NCBI RefSeq assembly: GCF_031458095.1
Contig: NZ_JAVDXU010000001.1
Span: forward strand, 496,001 to 560,000
From: Pelomonas saccharophila_A
GTDB lineage: Bacteria > Pseudomonadota > Gammaproteobacteria > Burkholderiales > Burkholderiaceae_C
DNA: 64,000 bases
Direction of reading: 5' to 3'
The notes beneath the pieces were generated by a model. The model worked only from the letters and a program-made list of their open reading frames with translations. It had not been told where the DNA came from and did no database searches. A program made the translations under genes and the position numbers. Positions 53,986 through 62,968 of the stretch are shown here, piece by piece; within the stretch, counting starts at the first letter, position 1; each line of letters starts with the position of its first letter.

Positions 53986-54468
53986 TCACTCTGCCGCTGG
54001 GGCTACAGCTGCAACTGTCTTCCGCGGCTTGCGCGCGGTCTTCGTAGCGGACGTACGCTTCTTTGCAGCGGCTTTGACGGCTGCTACCGGCTTGCGCGTG
54101 GCCTTAACGGCCGGCTTGCTGGCGCGAGTGGATGTTGCGGCTTTTCGCTTATCGCCTCCGATCAAGAACTCTTCAAGCGCCTTGCCCGCCTCGAGCGCTT
54201 GACGAAGCCATTCCGGACGCTTGCCCATACCGCCCCACGTGTTTCCGGACCCATCTGCGTACTTGGCGGCGCGGGCTTTCGACGCCTTCTTGGCCGGCTT
54301 CGAGGGCCGTGCGCTGCGACTCTCAGGCTCGCCGAAGAGCTGCTCAGGAGTCAGGCTGTATTTGGCGATCTCCTTCCTCATTCTGTCGATCACCTCCAGC
54401 TGGATCGACGCAGCCTCCTTCTGAAGACGTTCGATTTGACTGAGGATGGAAGAAAGGGACTTAGCCAT
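53986..54468 (-). CDS. H-NS-family protein with lysine/alanine-rich tail
   Basis: A 160-residue nucleoid protein. Residues 1-50 form the coiled-coil dimer part (LSSILSQIERLQKEAASIQLE), and the H-NS C-terminal DNA-binding motif is seen in KYADGSGNTWGGMGKRPEWL, followed by ALEAGKALEEFLIGG. A 50-residue tail rich in Ala, Lys and Thr (KPVAAVKAAAKKRTSATKTA) is added; such tails are known in Burkholderiales H-NS relatives and may strengthen DNA binding. On a mobile element it may silence foreign genes, including the nearby hemicellulose locus. ATG at 54468 fits the coiled-coil start. Confidence 0.85.
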   Translation of the reverse strand: MAKSLSSILSQIERLQKEAASIQLEVIDRMRKEIAKYSLTPEQLFGEPESRSARPSKPAKKASKARAAKYADGSGNTWGGMGKRPEWLRQALEAGKALEEFLIGGDKRKAATSTRASKPAVKATRKPVAAVKAAAKKRTSATKTARKPRKTVAAVAPAAE

Positions 54469-54552
54469 TGCGTGAGGGTCCTTGAGTACCAAGATGGCTG
54501 CGAAATGCAGTCGCGCAGCAATTGAACTTTAGTTCACAGCCGCCACCGCTGA

Positions 54553-55674
54553 TACCAGCCCGGCGTCTTCACCGTCGAGCGCCACATCCGCGGCAAGTGG
54601 GTGTGCAAGTGCTGCGAGCGGATCGTGCAGGCGCCGGTCGCCCCGCACATCATCGACAAAGGCCTTCCGACGACGGGCCTGCTAGCCCAGGTGCTGGTCG
54701 CCAAGTACCTGGACCACCTGCCGCTGTACCGGCAGGAGGCCATCTTCGAGCGTGCCGGGCACGCCATCGCGCGCTCCACACTGGCCCAGTGGGTCGGCGG
54801 GGGCGGCGTGCAGCTGCAGCCGCTGGTGGACGCGCTGGCTGCAGAACTGCTGCGCCAGCCCGTGCTTCACGCCGACGAGACCCCAGTGGCCATGCTCAAG
54901 CCCGGCCACGGCAAGACACACCGCGCCTATCTGTGGAGCTACTGCAGCACGCAGTTCAGCCCGCTGCAGGCCGTCGTCTTCGACTTCGCCGACAGCCGAG
55001 GCGGCCAGCACGCCCGCGACTTCCTCGGACTGCCCGGGACGCCAAGCAAGCCAGCTTGGCAAGGCAAGCTCGTCTGTGACGACTTCGCCGGCTACAAGGC
55101 TTGCTTCGAGCTGGGCGTGACGGAGGTAGGCTGCATGGCGCACGCCCGGCGCAAGTTCCATGAGCTCTGGGCCAACCACGGCAGCCAAGTTGGCGAGCAG
55201 GCGCTGAAGTTCTTCGGCCAGCTCTACGAGGTGGAGCGAACAGCGACCAACGCCGACAGCCGAGCCAGGCTTGAAGCCCGGCGAGCAGCTCGGCCGCTCG
55301 CTGATGCATTCCACCGTTGGTTGCAGCAGCAGCGCCAGCGCGTGCCGGTTGGCTCAGCCACCGCAAGGGCCATCGACTACAGCCTCAAGCGCTGGGCGGC
55401 GCTGACCCGCTACCTCGATGACGGCGACCTGCCCATCGACAACAACTGGGTGGAGAACCGCATCCGGCCCATCGCGCTGGGGCGGCAGAACTGGCTGTTC
55501 GCCGGCAGCTTGCGCGCGGGCAAGCGTGCTGCGGCCGTGATGAGCCTCATCCACTCGGCCAAGCTCAACGGGCTTGATCCCTACGCCTATCTCCGCGATG
55601 TGCTGGAGCGGCTTCCGACGCATCCGGCCGGCCAGATCGCAGAATTGCTCCCGCACCAGTGGCAGACTGCATAA
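54553..55674 (+). pseudogene. tnpC: IS66 transposase TnpC, C-terminal fragment
   Basis: This encodes the rest of an IS66 transposase: YQPGVFTVERHIRGKWVCKC (zinc ribbon), then the DDE domain with VLHADETPVAMLKPG, LVCDDFAGYKACF and NNWVENRIRPIALGRQNWLF (catalytic Asp, Asp, Glu). It ends normally (IAELLPHQWQTA). The N-terminal part is absent; upstream bases are non-IS66. It starts at TACC, exactly where the left fragment at 19783 stops, so the two make one full protein when joined. The ATG at 54601 is only an internal Met. Confidence 0.88.
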
Positions 55675-55695
55675 CCACAGTTAGCAAGATGAGAC

Positions 55696-56085
55696 ATGGA
55701 CGCCGACGCGGAAGCACGAGACCTAGTCGACCGTACTCGTACTAGATTCCCCGAAGAGGCATTGGCAACGGATCAATGGCTGCGGGAGCGGGGCTGGGCT
55801 CCTGAGGAAATGACATTCATGTGGATCGAGGCCTTCGCAGACAGAACCTCCGAAGCCGTCAAGCGGCGTGACCAAGCAGCAATTGCGGCGCACACGGAGT
55901 TCATGGCCAAGGAGCATCGCCAAGGGTCTGAGTCTGTGCGATCACTGGTCGATGTCGCCTATGCAGAGAACCTGATGTGGGACCTCGACATCTCGGACCG
56001 GGTTTGGGCGTGGCCCCACATTGCGCGCACGGTGCGAGCGCTGTACGAGGCCATGTGGGGTGTTCCCGAGGACGCCAACGCGTAG
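55696..56085 (+). CDS. Hypothetical protein, 129 residues
   Basis: A small acidic, mostly helical protein without leader or membrane segment (FMWIEAFADRTSEAVKRRDQ, then SLVDVAYAENLMWDLDISD and ARTVRALYEAMWG). The patterned Trp/aromatic residues recall small immunity-type proteins, but I cannot name a family. It follows the IS66 tnpC end by 21 bases and is followed by the IS1182 element. Confidence 0.55.
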   Translation: MDADAEARDLVDRTRTRFPEEALATDQWLRERGWAPEEMTFMWIEAFADRTSEAVKRRDQAAIAAHTEFMAKEHRQGSESVRSLVDVAYAENLMWDLDISDRVWAWPHIARTVRALYEAMWGVPEDANA

Positions 56086-56240
56086 ACGCAGCCCTCAGTC
56101 GGTTGCGCCCGTCAGGGATGGGTTGAGCGAGCTACCTGGCAACTGCAAGCGCCGCCAACGTGACATTGCCGTGCGCTTACGTCACTCAGAGCGCCCCGGA
56201 TGAACGTCCGAAATTATCCTGAAGCCGACGTCCGCTTCAG

Positions 56241-57824
56241 GCTGATTCTGTTGAAGAACTCGCTCGGGCCGCGGCATCAATGCAGTGTCCAAGCCGCCCG
56301 CAGTTCGAGAGCGCGGGTGGTTGCGTTCGAGGTGGCCTTGCCCGGCCCTTCAGGCCGGAACCAGTTCTGGGCTGCTCAATCGCTTTGCCATTCGCCGCAA
56401 GTTCTGAACCGTCGCCGCCAGCAAGAATTCGTCGCGTGCGCCGGTGAGCCCTCGTAGCCGCAGACGGTCGAGCTTGAGGATTCGCTTGAGGTGTGCGAAC
56501 AGCATCTCGACCTTCTTGCGCTCCCTCCTGGATTGCCGGTACTCGGGCGTGTCCGCTAGTTGGCGGGCGACGTCGCGGGCATCTTCATGGACGCTGCGCG
56601 CGATCTTGCGCATCGGCGTATTTGGGCAGCATTGCTGCTTACGAGAGCATTGTGCGCAGTCGTGGTGACTGGCCCTGTAGATCACGGTGTCCGCCCTGGT
56701 CACCCTGTCACGCTCCACCGTGAAGGTGCGCCGGTCGCAGCGAAGTGCATGGCCCTCAGGGCAGCGGTACTCGTTGCTCTGAGCGATCCACTGGAACTCC
56801 GAGCTTGATAGCGTCCCGTCCTTGCGACCGGTCTTGTCCCACACGGGCACGTGCGGCTTGATGCCTTTGTCCTTGACCATCCAGCTGAGCATCGGTGCGA
56901 TGCCATAGGCCATGTCCCCCACCAGCCGACCGGGCTTGAGGCCGAAGCGGCGTTCGACGCGATCGACCATGGTCTTCGTCGCCTCCACTTCGCGAGGTCG
57001 AAGCGCAGGCGTAGCCTCTACGTCCACGATGACGCCGGCCTCCAAGTCGATGAGGTAGTTGGTCGAGTACGCGAAGAATGCTGGACCGCCAGAAGCAGCC
57101 GTCCACTGCGCAGCCGGGTCTGTCAGCGAGACCTTCTTGGGTGGTGACGAGGGCGGTTGTTCATCGTCGCCGGCCGGGTTCTCCAGTTGCAACGCCTCGA
57201 TGTACTCACGCACAGCGCGCGTTGAAGTGCCGTCGTCGCGCCACTTCCTTGCCTCGGCTCCAGGCACGCCACGCGCGCGATTGGCATCGGCCTTGATCAC
57301 GCTGGCATCCACAGCAAATCCCTCGCCACGTACCAGCCCCTCGTGCATGCAGCGGCGCAGAACGCTCTCGAAGACCAGGCGGAAGGCGTCGCTCTGACGG
57401 AAGCGCCCGTGTCGGTTCTTCGAGAAGGTCGAATGATCTGGAACTGGATCTTCGAGATCCAGCCGACAGAACCAACGGTAGGCCAGGTTCAGATGCACTT
57501 CCTCGCACAACTGGCGTTCGGATCGAGTGCCGAAGCAGTAGCCGATGACCAGCATCCGGATCATCAACTCCGGGTCAATCGAGGGGCGGCCGGTGTGGCT
57601 GTAGAACGGGGCAAGTTGTTGGCGCAGGTCGCCGAGATCGAAGTAGCGGTCGATGCCCCGAAGGAGATGGCCTTGGGGTATGTGGTCGTCGAGGTTGAAG
57701 CTGTAGAAGAGTCTGTCTTGCGTGCCGCCGCTCTGACCCATCATCTGCTCGCCCTCCGCTGCCACGATGCAGGAACTTAGGTCAGCAGGCGCAGATTGCC
57801 ATCGGGTTTTTCAACAGAATCGGC
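56241..57824 (-). mobile_element. IS1182-family insertion sequence
   Basis: An element of about 1584 bases with one transposase gene. Its ends read GCTGATTCTGTTGAAGAAC at the left and, inverted, GCCGATTCTGTTGAAAAAC at the right, a 19-base inverted repeat with two mismatches. No target duplication was recognised. Confidence 0.8.
56350..57744 (-). CDS. IS1182-family transposase
   Basis: A 464-residue DDE transposase. The N-terminal domain has DDHIPQGHLLRGIDRYFDL and GRPSIDPELMIRMLVIGYCFG; the core has first Asp in GFAVDASVIKADANR, second in LVGDMAYGIAPMLSW, and Glu in KKVEMLFAHLKRIL. A Cys cluster (CSRKQQCCPN) near residue 380 is typical. The ATG at 57744 with GGAGGG 8 bases ahead is preferred to the upstream GTG. 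It appears intact. Confidence 0.92.
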   Translation of the reverse strand: MMGQSGGTQDRLFYSFNLDDHIPQGHLLRGIDRYFDLGDLRQQLAPFYSHTGRPSIDPELMIRMLVIGYCFGTRSERQLCEEVHLNLAYRWFCRLDLEDPVPDHSTFSKNRHGRFRQSDAFRLVFESVLRRCMHEGLVRGEGFAVDASVIKADANRARGVPGAEARKWRDDGTSTRAVREYIEALQLENPAGDDEQPPSSPPKKVSLTDPAAQWTAASGGPAFFAYSTNYLIDLEAGVIVDVEATPALRPREVEATKTMVDRVERRFGLKPGRLVGDMAYGIAPMLSWMVKDKGIKPHVPVWDKTGRKDGTLSSSEFQWIAQSNEYRCPEGHALRCDRRTFTVERDRVTRADTVIYRASHHDCAQCSRKQQCCPNTPMRKIARSVHEDARDVARQLADTPEYRQSRRERKKVEMLFAHLKRILKLDRLRLRGLTGARDEFLLAATVQNLRRMAKRLSSPELVPA

Positions 57825-57847
57825 TGTGAGCTGCCGTTCATAGCAAC

Positions 57848-58471
57848 CTAAGAACCGCCAGCATCACACCGAGGAAGGGCCGCGTCGAGCCCGTCTTTTC
57901 TTCGCCTGGCTTCTTCTGACAGGTACTGTTGAAAGGGCATAAGCCGATAGCGTGCCATCGGAGCGGTAGCCGGCACAGCCTTTAGTGATTGCACCGCTCC
58001 GTTCACCATGGCGATGCCGAAATCCCTCCGGTCCGACACATTGGAAGCTTGTTGCCACACTGACCAACTGTCGTACTCGATCCGCGATGGCGGCTGATAA
58101 ACAAAATTGGCAATCAGCGTACCGTCTTGCTTCAGTTCTCTGACCAGGACGGCACGAAGCTGCGTTGGATGAGCCGTGTGGAACTCAAACACAGGCTGGC
58201 CGGTGCTTGTTCGTCCAGTGAGTGCTTCTACGCCGCCACCCGTCGAGTCGGGTGTGACGGTTTCAACACCAATAGAAGTCCTATCAAGCCCTGCAGGAAA
58301 GCACACCTGGGCGATGACATAAACCCCCTGTGGCACCGGACCGCGCGTAATTGGACCGTGCGACGTGGTGGTTGCACATCCGGCCAGCGTGGAGACGATG
58401 CACGTCAACAGCGTTGTCCACCCTTCCACGCCCGAAAGGGCTCTCCTAGTACGAGCACGACGTGATCTCAT
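57848..58471 (-). CDS. Hypothetical lipoprotein
   Basis: A 207-residue putative lipoprotein: basic head, hydrophobic stretch, and lipobox LAGC (residues about 29-32, TLAGCATTT). The rest is beta-rich (GVYVIAQVCFPAGLD, FEFHTAHPTQLRAVLVREL). No family is known to me. It lies between the IS1182 element and the relaxase gene. The start is taken at the furthest ATG because a shorter one would lose the basic head. Confidence 0.6.
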   Translation of the reverse strand: MRSRRARTRRALSGVEGWTTLLTCIVSTLAGCATTTSHGPITRGPVPQGVYVIAQVCFPAGLDRTSIGVETVTPDSTGGGVEALTGRTSTGQPVFEFHTAHPTQLRAVLVRELKQDGTLIANFVYQPPSRIEYDSWSVWQQASNVSDRRDFGIAMVNGAVQSLKAVPATAPMARYRLMPFQQYLSEEARRRKDGLDAALPRCDAGGS

Positions 58472-58688
58472 GAGAGCCTATCGTAGGTCTTGGTTGTCCG
58501 TTCCCGCTGCAGAGCAGAAGATCGCCGCACCGTCGGCAGCGATAACACGCACTTGTCGATGGTCAGCGCGGCCGCCGCCATTCGCTTCGAGTTCGGACGG
58601 CCGGTCGGGGCCCCGCCAGCGACACTTGCCGTGGTAGCGGCCTCTAGCCGGTGTCAAGTCGGCGCGGAGGCGCTGACTCCTAGCCCTC

Positions 58689-59648
58689 CTAGCGAACGCG
58701 CACAATCGGCGGAGCCGTCGGATCAGGGCGCGACATCCCCGGATCGCTTTTCTGAGCTGTTGGCATGCGCACGAGTATTTCAGCGATCCCCTTCGCGAGC
58801 CCCGCGTCCCCACCTTTCGGCGACCTCTCAAGCGCAGTCCTCAGATGGCTCCATGCTTCAACGGCGGATGCACGACTGGCCATGCTGCGCGGGCTCGACT
58901 TCGTGCGCGCGAAGTCGCGCTGCAACCGCCCCGACGCACGGGCGTTGGTTTGCCAGATGGCGTCATAGTTGCGAGCTGCGCCTCGCGTCGCCTGCCTGGT
59001 GGCCTCGGCATCAATGCCAAGCTCGCGCAATTTCTCGGCGAACGTCTCTCGCCATCGGTGCAGATCGGTTTTCCTCGGGTTGAGCCGTCGCCCATCCCGC
59101 CCTTCGGCCCGGACACTGATGTGGACATGCGGGTTGGCCTGGTGGTCGTGCAGCACCATCACGTACTTGTGCCCGGCCAGCTCCAACCGCGCAAACTCTC
59201 GCGCCGCACGTTGCACAGCCAACGGGTCGGTTCCTCGTGGCATCGACAGCATGATGTTGTAGGCCTCGCGTCGCCCGCCCTGCTCGGCTTCCTCCGGGAT
59301 CAATCCGCCACTGAAACGCCAGTCGTCGGCCAGGTCTCGCACCGCACGGGCGCCGCTGATGTGCTCACCTCGGTCGTCCTCAATGTCCATCCGCCCGTTC
59401 TTGCTGATGTAGCGGAAGTGCGCAGCGATGGCTTTCATGCCGCGCCCTCCTCCGGTCACCTTGACCATCACCTGCGGTGCCCGGCGCACCGTGGCCGCGA
59501 TCCGACCGCGGATCAATGCTGCGCGCCGGCGCAGCGCGTCGCCCGTGAGCTTCGGCGGCGGGCTCCCTTTGACCATGCGGTTGCTGGGATAAAAGAGCCG
59601 GTCGCCCCAGGTGACCAGGACGCCGTCGATGTTCACGCCTCGTTCCAT
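58689..59648 (-). CDS. Relaxase/mobilization nuclease (VirD2-like)
   Basis: A 319-residue relaxase. The metal-binding three-His motif appears as VLHDHQANPHVHISVRAEG near residue 175, and AHFRYISKNGRMDIEDDRG with its Tyr near residue 78 lies where the nicking Tyr is expected. It would cut the DNA at oriT for transfer, and it has no long helicase or primase domain, so it fits an element mobilized by another system's transfer apparatus. It overlaps the end of the MobC-like gene by 16 bases. Confidence 0.85.
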   Translation of the reverse strand: MERGVNIDGVLVTWGDRLFYPSNRMVKGSPPPKLTGDALRRRAALIRGRIAATVRRAPQVMVKVTGGGRGMKAIAAHFRYISKNGRMDIEDDRGEHISGARAVRDLADDWRFSGGLIPEEAEQGGRREAYNIMLSMPRGTDPLAVQRAAREFARLELAGHKYVMVLHDHQANPHVHISVRAEGRDGRRLNPRKTDLHRWRETFAEKLRELGIDAEATRQATRGAARNYDAIWQTNARASGRLQRDFARTKSSPRSMASRASAVEAWSHLRTALERSPKGGDAGLAKGIAEILVRMPTAQKSDPGMSRPDPTAPPIVRVR

Positions 59649-60238
59649 GGTCGTCTCCGTTTCGCTTGTGGTGCCCCGCCGGGCACCGACGCTGTACGAC
59701 GCGCGGGGCGCAGTTCCGTGAGCACCTGCGCGGCGACACGCAGGTGCGCCCGCACGTCGTCGGCCAGGCTGTCCAGCATGTCGCGATACAGCAGCGCCTG
59801 CGGCACGTTGCCAACCTGCAGAAGCGCCGTCAGCTGATGCACTTTCCGGCTGATCGTGGACAGTTCTGCGCAGGACCGGGTCAGCGCTGAGACGAGCTCA
59901 GGGCGCGCGCCACCGGACGCGAGGACCGGAACGCCGTCGACCAGCCCGGCAAGGTAGGCACCGCGAGACATGCCGGCGGCCCGAGCTCCGGCATCGAGAT
60001 TCGATGCCTCGCACCGCCGCATCCTGAGCGACAGCTTGACCCAGTCATCGCCTTCTGCGAGGCCATCTGACTGACCCGCAGGCCGGCCATCGGCATCGGT
60101 CCCGTGACCGATCTCCAGCTCGACGGCGCTGCGCACAAGCGCCGACACGCTGACCCGCCGCTGCGCTGCGCACGCCACCAACGCGGCCTTCAGGCCGCGC
60201 ATGTCGACGGTGACGAAGTCATGCGAAGAGGTGCCCAT
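59633..60238 (-). CDS. MobC-like relaxosome accessory protein
   Basis: A 201-residue protein. Residues 10-45 resemble a ribbon-helix-helix type DNA-binding part (AQRRVSVSALVRSAVELEIG), and the middle shows the MobC pattern LSLRMRRCEASNLDAGARAAGMSRGAYL. Helices follow. Such proteins bind oriT beside the relaxase. The ATG at 60238 is chosen because the DNA-binding part starts soon after; longer frames upstream run over the putative oriT. Confidence 0.75.
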   Translation of the reverse strand: MGTSSHDFVTVDMRGLKAALVACAAQRRVSVSALVRSAVELEIGHGTDADGRPAGQSDGLAEGDDWVKLSLRMRRCEASNLDAGARAAGMSRGAYLAGLVDGVPVLASGGARPELVSALTRSCAELSTISRKVHQLTALLQVGNVPQALLYRDMLDSLADDVRAHLRVAAQVLTELRPARRTASVPGGAPQAKRRRPWNEA

Positions 60239-60562
60239 GATCCGACTGGAAGGAGGTGCGCGGAGCGCTTGTGAATTTGGCGGCAGGCCGCCTATCTCTG
60301 CACTCACCAATAGAACCAGTATTGGCTCGGATCGGGCCAATCTGGATGCTGGATTCGGGGCCGAATCCAGCCGCTCAAGCGCCTCGGTCTCGACCAAATA
60401 TTGGTCATGTGAAAACGAGGCGCGAAGTCAGCGAAGAACACGCGACAACGGAGCGTCAAAGATTCGAAAAGGCACGACAACCATGCGAAAAAGAGCCGAA
60501 AAAATTCCGGCCACGCGCGGTGCGCGAAGCGCTAGCAGTCGCGTCGGCAAGGAGGTGAATTG
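60239..60562. other. Putative oriT / stb control region
   Basis: A 324-base gap between divergent mob and stb genes, rich in inverted repeats: CCAATA-N7-TATTGG (60307-60325), ATTGGC-N9-GCCAAT (near 60321-60341), an 11-base-arm palindrome (60348-60371) and GACCAA-ATA-TTGGTC (60392-60406). In plasmid R388 the stb operon likewise lies next to oriT. The nick site is not identified. Confidence 0.6.
60348..60371. repeat. Near-perfect palindrome in the putative oriT region
   Basis: Arms GCTGGATTCGG and CCGAATCCAGC flank a GG centre, giving a stem of 11 base pairs. It is the strongest inverted repeat in the mob/stb intergenic region. Confidence 0.6.
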
Positions 60563-60952
60563 ATGCGATTGATCCCGCCGCAGCCTCCTGGTCGTGCTGA
60601 TCGGAAAGCGCGTGCCTACGCAGCCGAGATCGCGCAGCTCCACGCACAGGGCTACACGCTGAGCGTGATCCGGCAGGCCCTAGCAACAGTTGGCATCACC
60701 GTGAGCATCAGCACGGTTTGGCGCGAGGTGACGCGGCTCAACGGAAGCGAGCGCAAGCCCGTGACCCTGCCGGCCCAGGTTGATCCAGGAGCAATGCTTC
60801 CGTCACTGCCTGCCCCTGCTAGTTCCACCCCGATCGCGTCGCTGGTTGCACCACTACACATCACCACTTCGCGCCTCGGCAAAGAAGTTGCCGAGGCTTT
60901 TGCTCGAACTCAGAGCACCAACCCCCTCATCCGCGCGAAGGAGCAACGATGA
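60563..60952 (+). CDS. stbA: StbA-like DNA-binding protein
   Basis: A 129-residue basic protein with a helix-turn-helix near the N-terminus (LHAQGYTLSVIRQALATVGI followed by STVWREVTRLNG). It is the first of three tightly linked genes; the second is StbB-like, so the StbA role in plasmid placing and control of transfer is inferred from R388. A strong GGAGGTGAATTG Shine-Dalgarno precedes the ATG. The stop overlaps the stbB start (ATGA). Confidence 0.65.
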   Translation: MRLIPPQPPGRADRKARAYAAEIAQLHAQGYTLSVIRQALATVGITVSISTVWREVTRLNGSERKPVTLPAQVDPGAMLPSLPAPASSTPIASLVAPLHITTSRLGKEVAEAFARTQSTNPLIRAKEQR

Positions 60953-61704
60953 AAGTCGCAGTGATCAACTTCTCGGGCAACGTGGGCAAGACCACCATCT
61001 CACGCCACCTGCTATTGCCGCGCATCCCTGGCGCAGAACTCATCTCGATCGAAAGCCTCAACAGCGGCGACGGTCAGAGCCAGGCCCTGCGTGGCCGGCA
61101 ATTTGGCGAGCTGCAGGAGTACTTGCAGACCGTAGAAAGCGCCGTCGTCGACATCGGCGCCAGCAACGTCGAGGATCTGTTGAACCTCATGGAGCTGTAC
61201 CGCGGCAGCCAGGAGGACTTCGACTACTTTGTCGTGCCCACTGTGCCGCCCGTGAAACAGCAGCAGGACACGATCGCAACGCTTGTGGAACTCTCGCAGT
61301 TGGGTGTGACACCTTCTCGGCTGAAGGTGGTTTTCAACATGGCGGAGATGGGAATCCCGGTCCATCAGTCGTTCTACTTCGTGCTCGCTTTCCTCAAAGA
61401 GCAGCCAATTGCCACGCCCGATCCGGCCTGTCGCCTGGGCGCCAATGAAATCTATGCGCGCATTCGCGGTGGGACCAGAGACCTGTCGCAACTGGCCACC
61501 GACAGCACGGACTACAAGACGCAAATCCAGCAGGCGCCAAGTTCACAGGAGAAGATGGTCTTGGCGCAGAACCTGGCAACCCGTCGACTGGCCAGCGGCG
61601 TCGTACCAGAGCTGGACGCTTGCTTTGCCGCACTGCGTTTGGGTGGGTCAGTTACCACGCTCGGACGCCCGACACAGCGGAAACAGAATGAGCAGCGCGC
61701 GTGA
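60949..61704 (+). CDS. stbB: StbB-like ParA-type ATPase
   Basis: A 251-residue P-loop ATPase. The deviant Walker A NFSGNVGKTTISRHL is at the N-terminus, followed by VVDIGASNVEDLLNLME and FVVPTVPPVKQQQDTI. This matches StbB of conjugative plasmids such as R388, needed for transfer and placing. It starts within the stbA end and overlaps the stbC start by 17 bases. Confidence 0.78.
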   Translation: MKVAVINFSGNVGKTTISRHLLLPRIPGAELISIESLNSGDGQSQALRGRQFGELQEYLQTVESAVVDIGASNVEDLLNLMELYRGSQEDFDYFVVPTVPPVKQQQDTIATLVELSQLGVTPSRLKVVFNMAEMGIPVHQSFYFVLAFLKEQPIATPDPACRLGANEIYARIRGGTRDLSQLATDSTDYKTQIQQAPSSQEKMVLAQNLATRRLASGVVPELDACFAALRLGGSVTTLGRPTQRKQNEQRA

Positions 61705-62140
61705 GGCATTGATCGCCGAAGCGCTTGGCGACGTCGGCGCTTTGCTCGATCGCGTCGAAATGGTTTCGGCGGCACTACAAGACACCTGTCAGGCAGTGGT
61801 GCAAGCCTCTGCCGACCTCAAGGCTGAAACTGCCACCGCCAACCGAAGTGCCGCGCTCGTCATGGAGAACGCGACTACCCAAGCGCTTAGACACATGGCC
61901 AGACGGTCGGACGAGATTGCGCGGGCCGCCGCTGAGACCGAGACCCGGGCCATGGAAGCAGCCGCCCGCAAGCTATTCAAGGACGAGCTGGCCCCGGCCT
62001 TCAATAGGCTCGCTCGTTCGCTCGGAGGCCGCGCAGAAACTCCCAAACCATTCAGGGGATCTCCCGCCGCGCACGCCGTGACTGCTATCGCTGCTTCTGC
62101 CGCAACGTGGACGCTCGCGGTCTTCTTGCTCACGCCATAG
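61688..62140 (+). CDS. stbC: StbC-like membrane protein
   Basis: A 150-residue protein made of a long helical, probably coiled-coil part (VGALLDRVEMVSAALQDTCQ, ARAAAETETRAMEAAARKLF-like stretch) and one C-terminal membrane segment (AVTAIAASAATWTLAVFLLTP). Its place and shape match StbC of the stbABC operon. The function of StbC is poorly known even in R388. Confidence 0.65.
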   Translation: MSSAREALIAEALGDVGALLDRVEMVSAALQDTCQAVVQASADLKAETATANRSAALVMENATTQALRHMARRSDEIARAAAETETRAMEAAARKLFKDELAPAFNRLARSLGGRAETPKPFRGSPAAHAVTAIAASAATWTLAVFLLTP

Positions 62141-62226
62141 CGCCGCAAACGAGGTTGGCATGCAGTTGGAGATCCGCTAGATTTCCGAAGCCTCCAGATT
62201 GAGCGTCACAGGCAGGGTAGCGAGCG

Positions 62227-62616
62227 ATGGCAGCTTGGCAGTTCGACGTAGCAGCAGTATTCGAGTACGGCGATCAAACGCTTCCACCGCTGCTGAGACG
62301 CCGTGCACAAACCATCTTGGCTGAGAGTTTTGAGCCGCCCCGGCAGATGACGAAAAGCTGGTGGGTCTACGGCCCTGAGGCGGGAAACCGCATCGACCTG
62401 TTCGTCGACGACGACGGCACTTGTGAGCTGTCGGCTCGGATCGATGCCCGATCGGACGCGGACTCGTTCCTCAACTGCTGGCTGATCTTGATGCTTGAGC
62501 TGAACTGCTCGCTCTACGCACCCGAGCTGGACTGGTCGTTTCCCGCAGATATCGTGTCCCTCAAGGAGGCACTTCAGTCATCGGCAGCGTGGCGCTACGC
62601 GCTGACTTATAGATGA
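62227..62616 (+). CDS. Hypothetical protein, 129 residues
   Basis: A small acidic protein without leader (FDVAAVFEYGDQTLPPLLRR, KSWWVYGPEAGNRIDLFVDD, ELNCSLYAPELDWSFPADI). I know no family. The acidic, aromatic-rich pattern recalls small immunity or anti-toxin-like proteins, but no toxin gene is adjacent. Confidence 0.5.
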   Translation: MAAWQFDVAAVFEYGDQTLPPLLRRRAQTILAESFEPPRQMTKSWWVYGPEAGNRIDLFVDDDGTCELSARIDARSDADSFLNCWLILMLELNCSLYAPELDWSFPADIVSLKEALQSSAAWRYALTYR

Positions 62617-62868
62617 ACTCCAGCTCTGGCGGCCAGGCGAATACGCTTCGCAGCCCTCGCGCGTAACGCCAACAGAAGTCCAGTCGTGATGCCACCAAGC
62701 GATTACCGCAGCCGCATTTGCAACGGTGCGGGCGGACAGTACCTGGCCTCTCTCTACTCGAACCGCCTCCCACAGTTGTCACCCTCGCTGTCTTGCGCTC
62801 GGACGTCGATCGCAGCCCGATAGATGGCCTTTTGGTTCTTACGCGTGAGCTGGCCCATCACTTGAGTC
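62617..62868. other. Gap with no confident gene
   Basis: About 250 bases without a frame I can support, between the hypothetical gene and the toxin remnant. Confidence 0.3.
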
Positions 62869-62955
62869 CTAGTGGTAGTAGTCTTCCAGCTGATGCCGGG
62901 CCGTCAGCACGGCCCCGGTCGTCGCGTCCTCAATCTCGACGGATGCAAGAAAAGG
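62869..62955 (-). pseudogene. RelE/ParE toxin, C-terminal remnant
   Basis: The last 27 codons read EIEDATTGAVLTARHQLEDYYH at the end, matching the end of the intact toxin gene at 63412 (EIEDASMVTVLTVRHQLEDDYH). No upstream part remains. It marks a second, decayed copy of the toxin. Confidence 0.6.
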
Positions 62956-62968
62956 CCCAGATCGAGGT

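Noticed and set aside
54522..55079. Plus-strand frame starting at the IS66 fragment junction
   Set aside because: It is the wrong frame of the IS66 tnpC fragment; the real frame shows the DDE residues.
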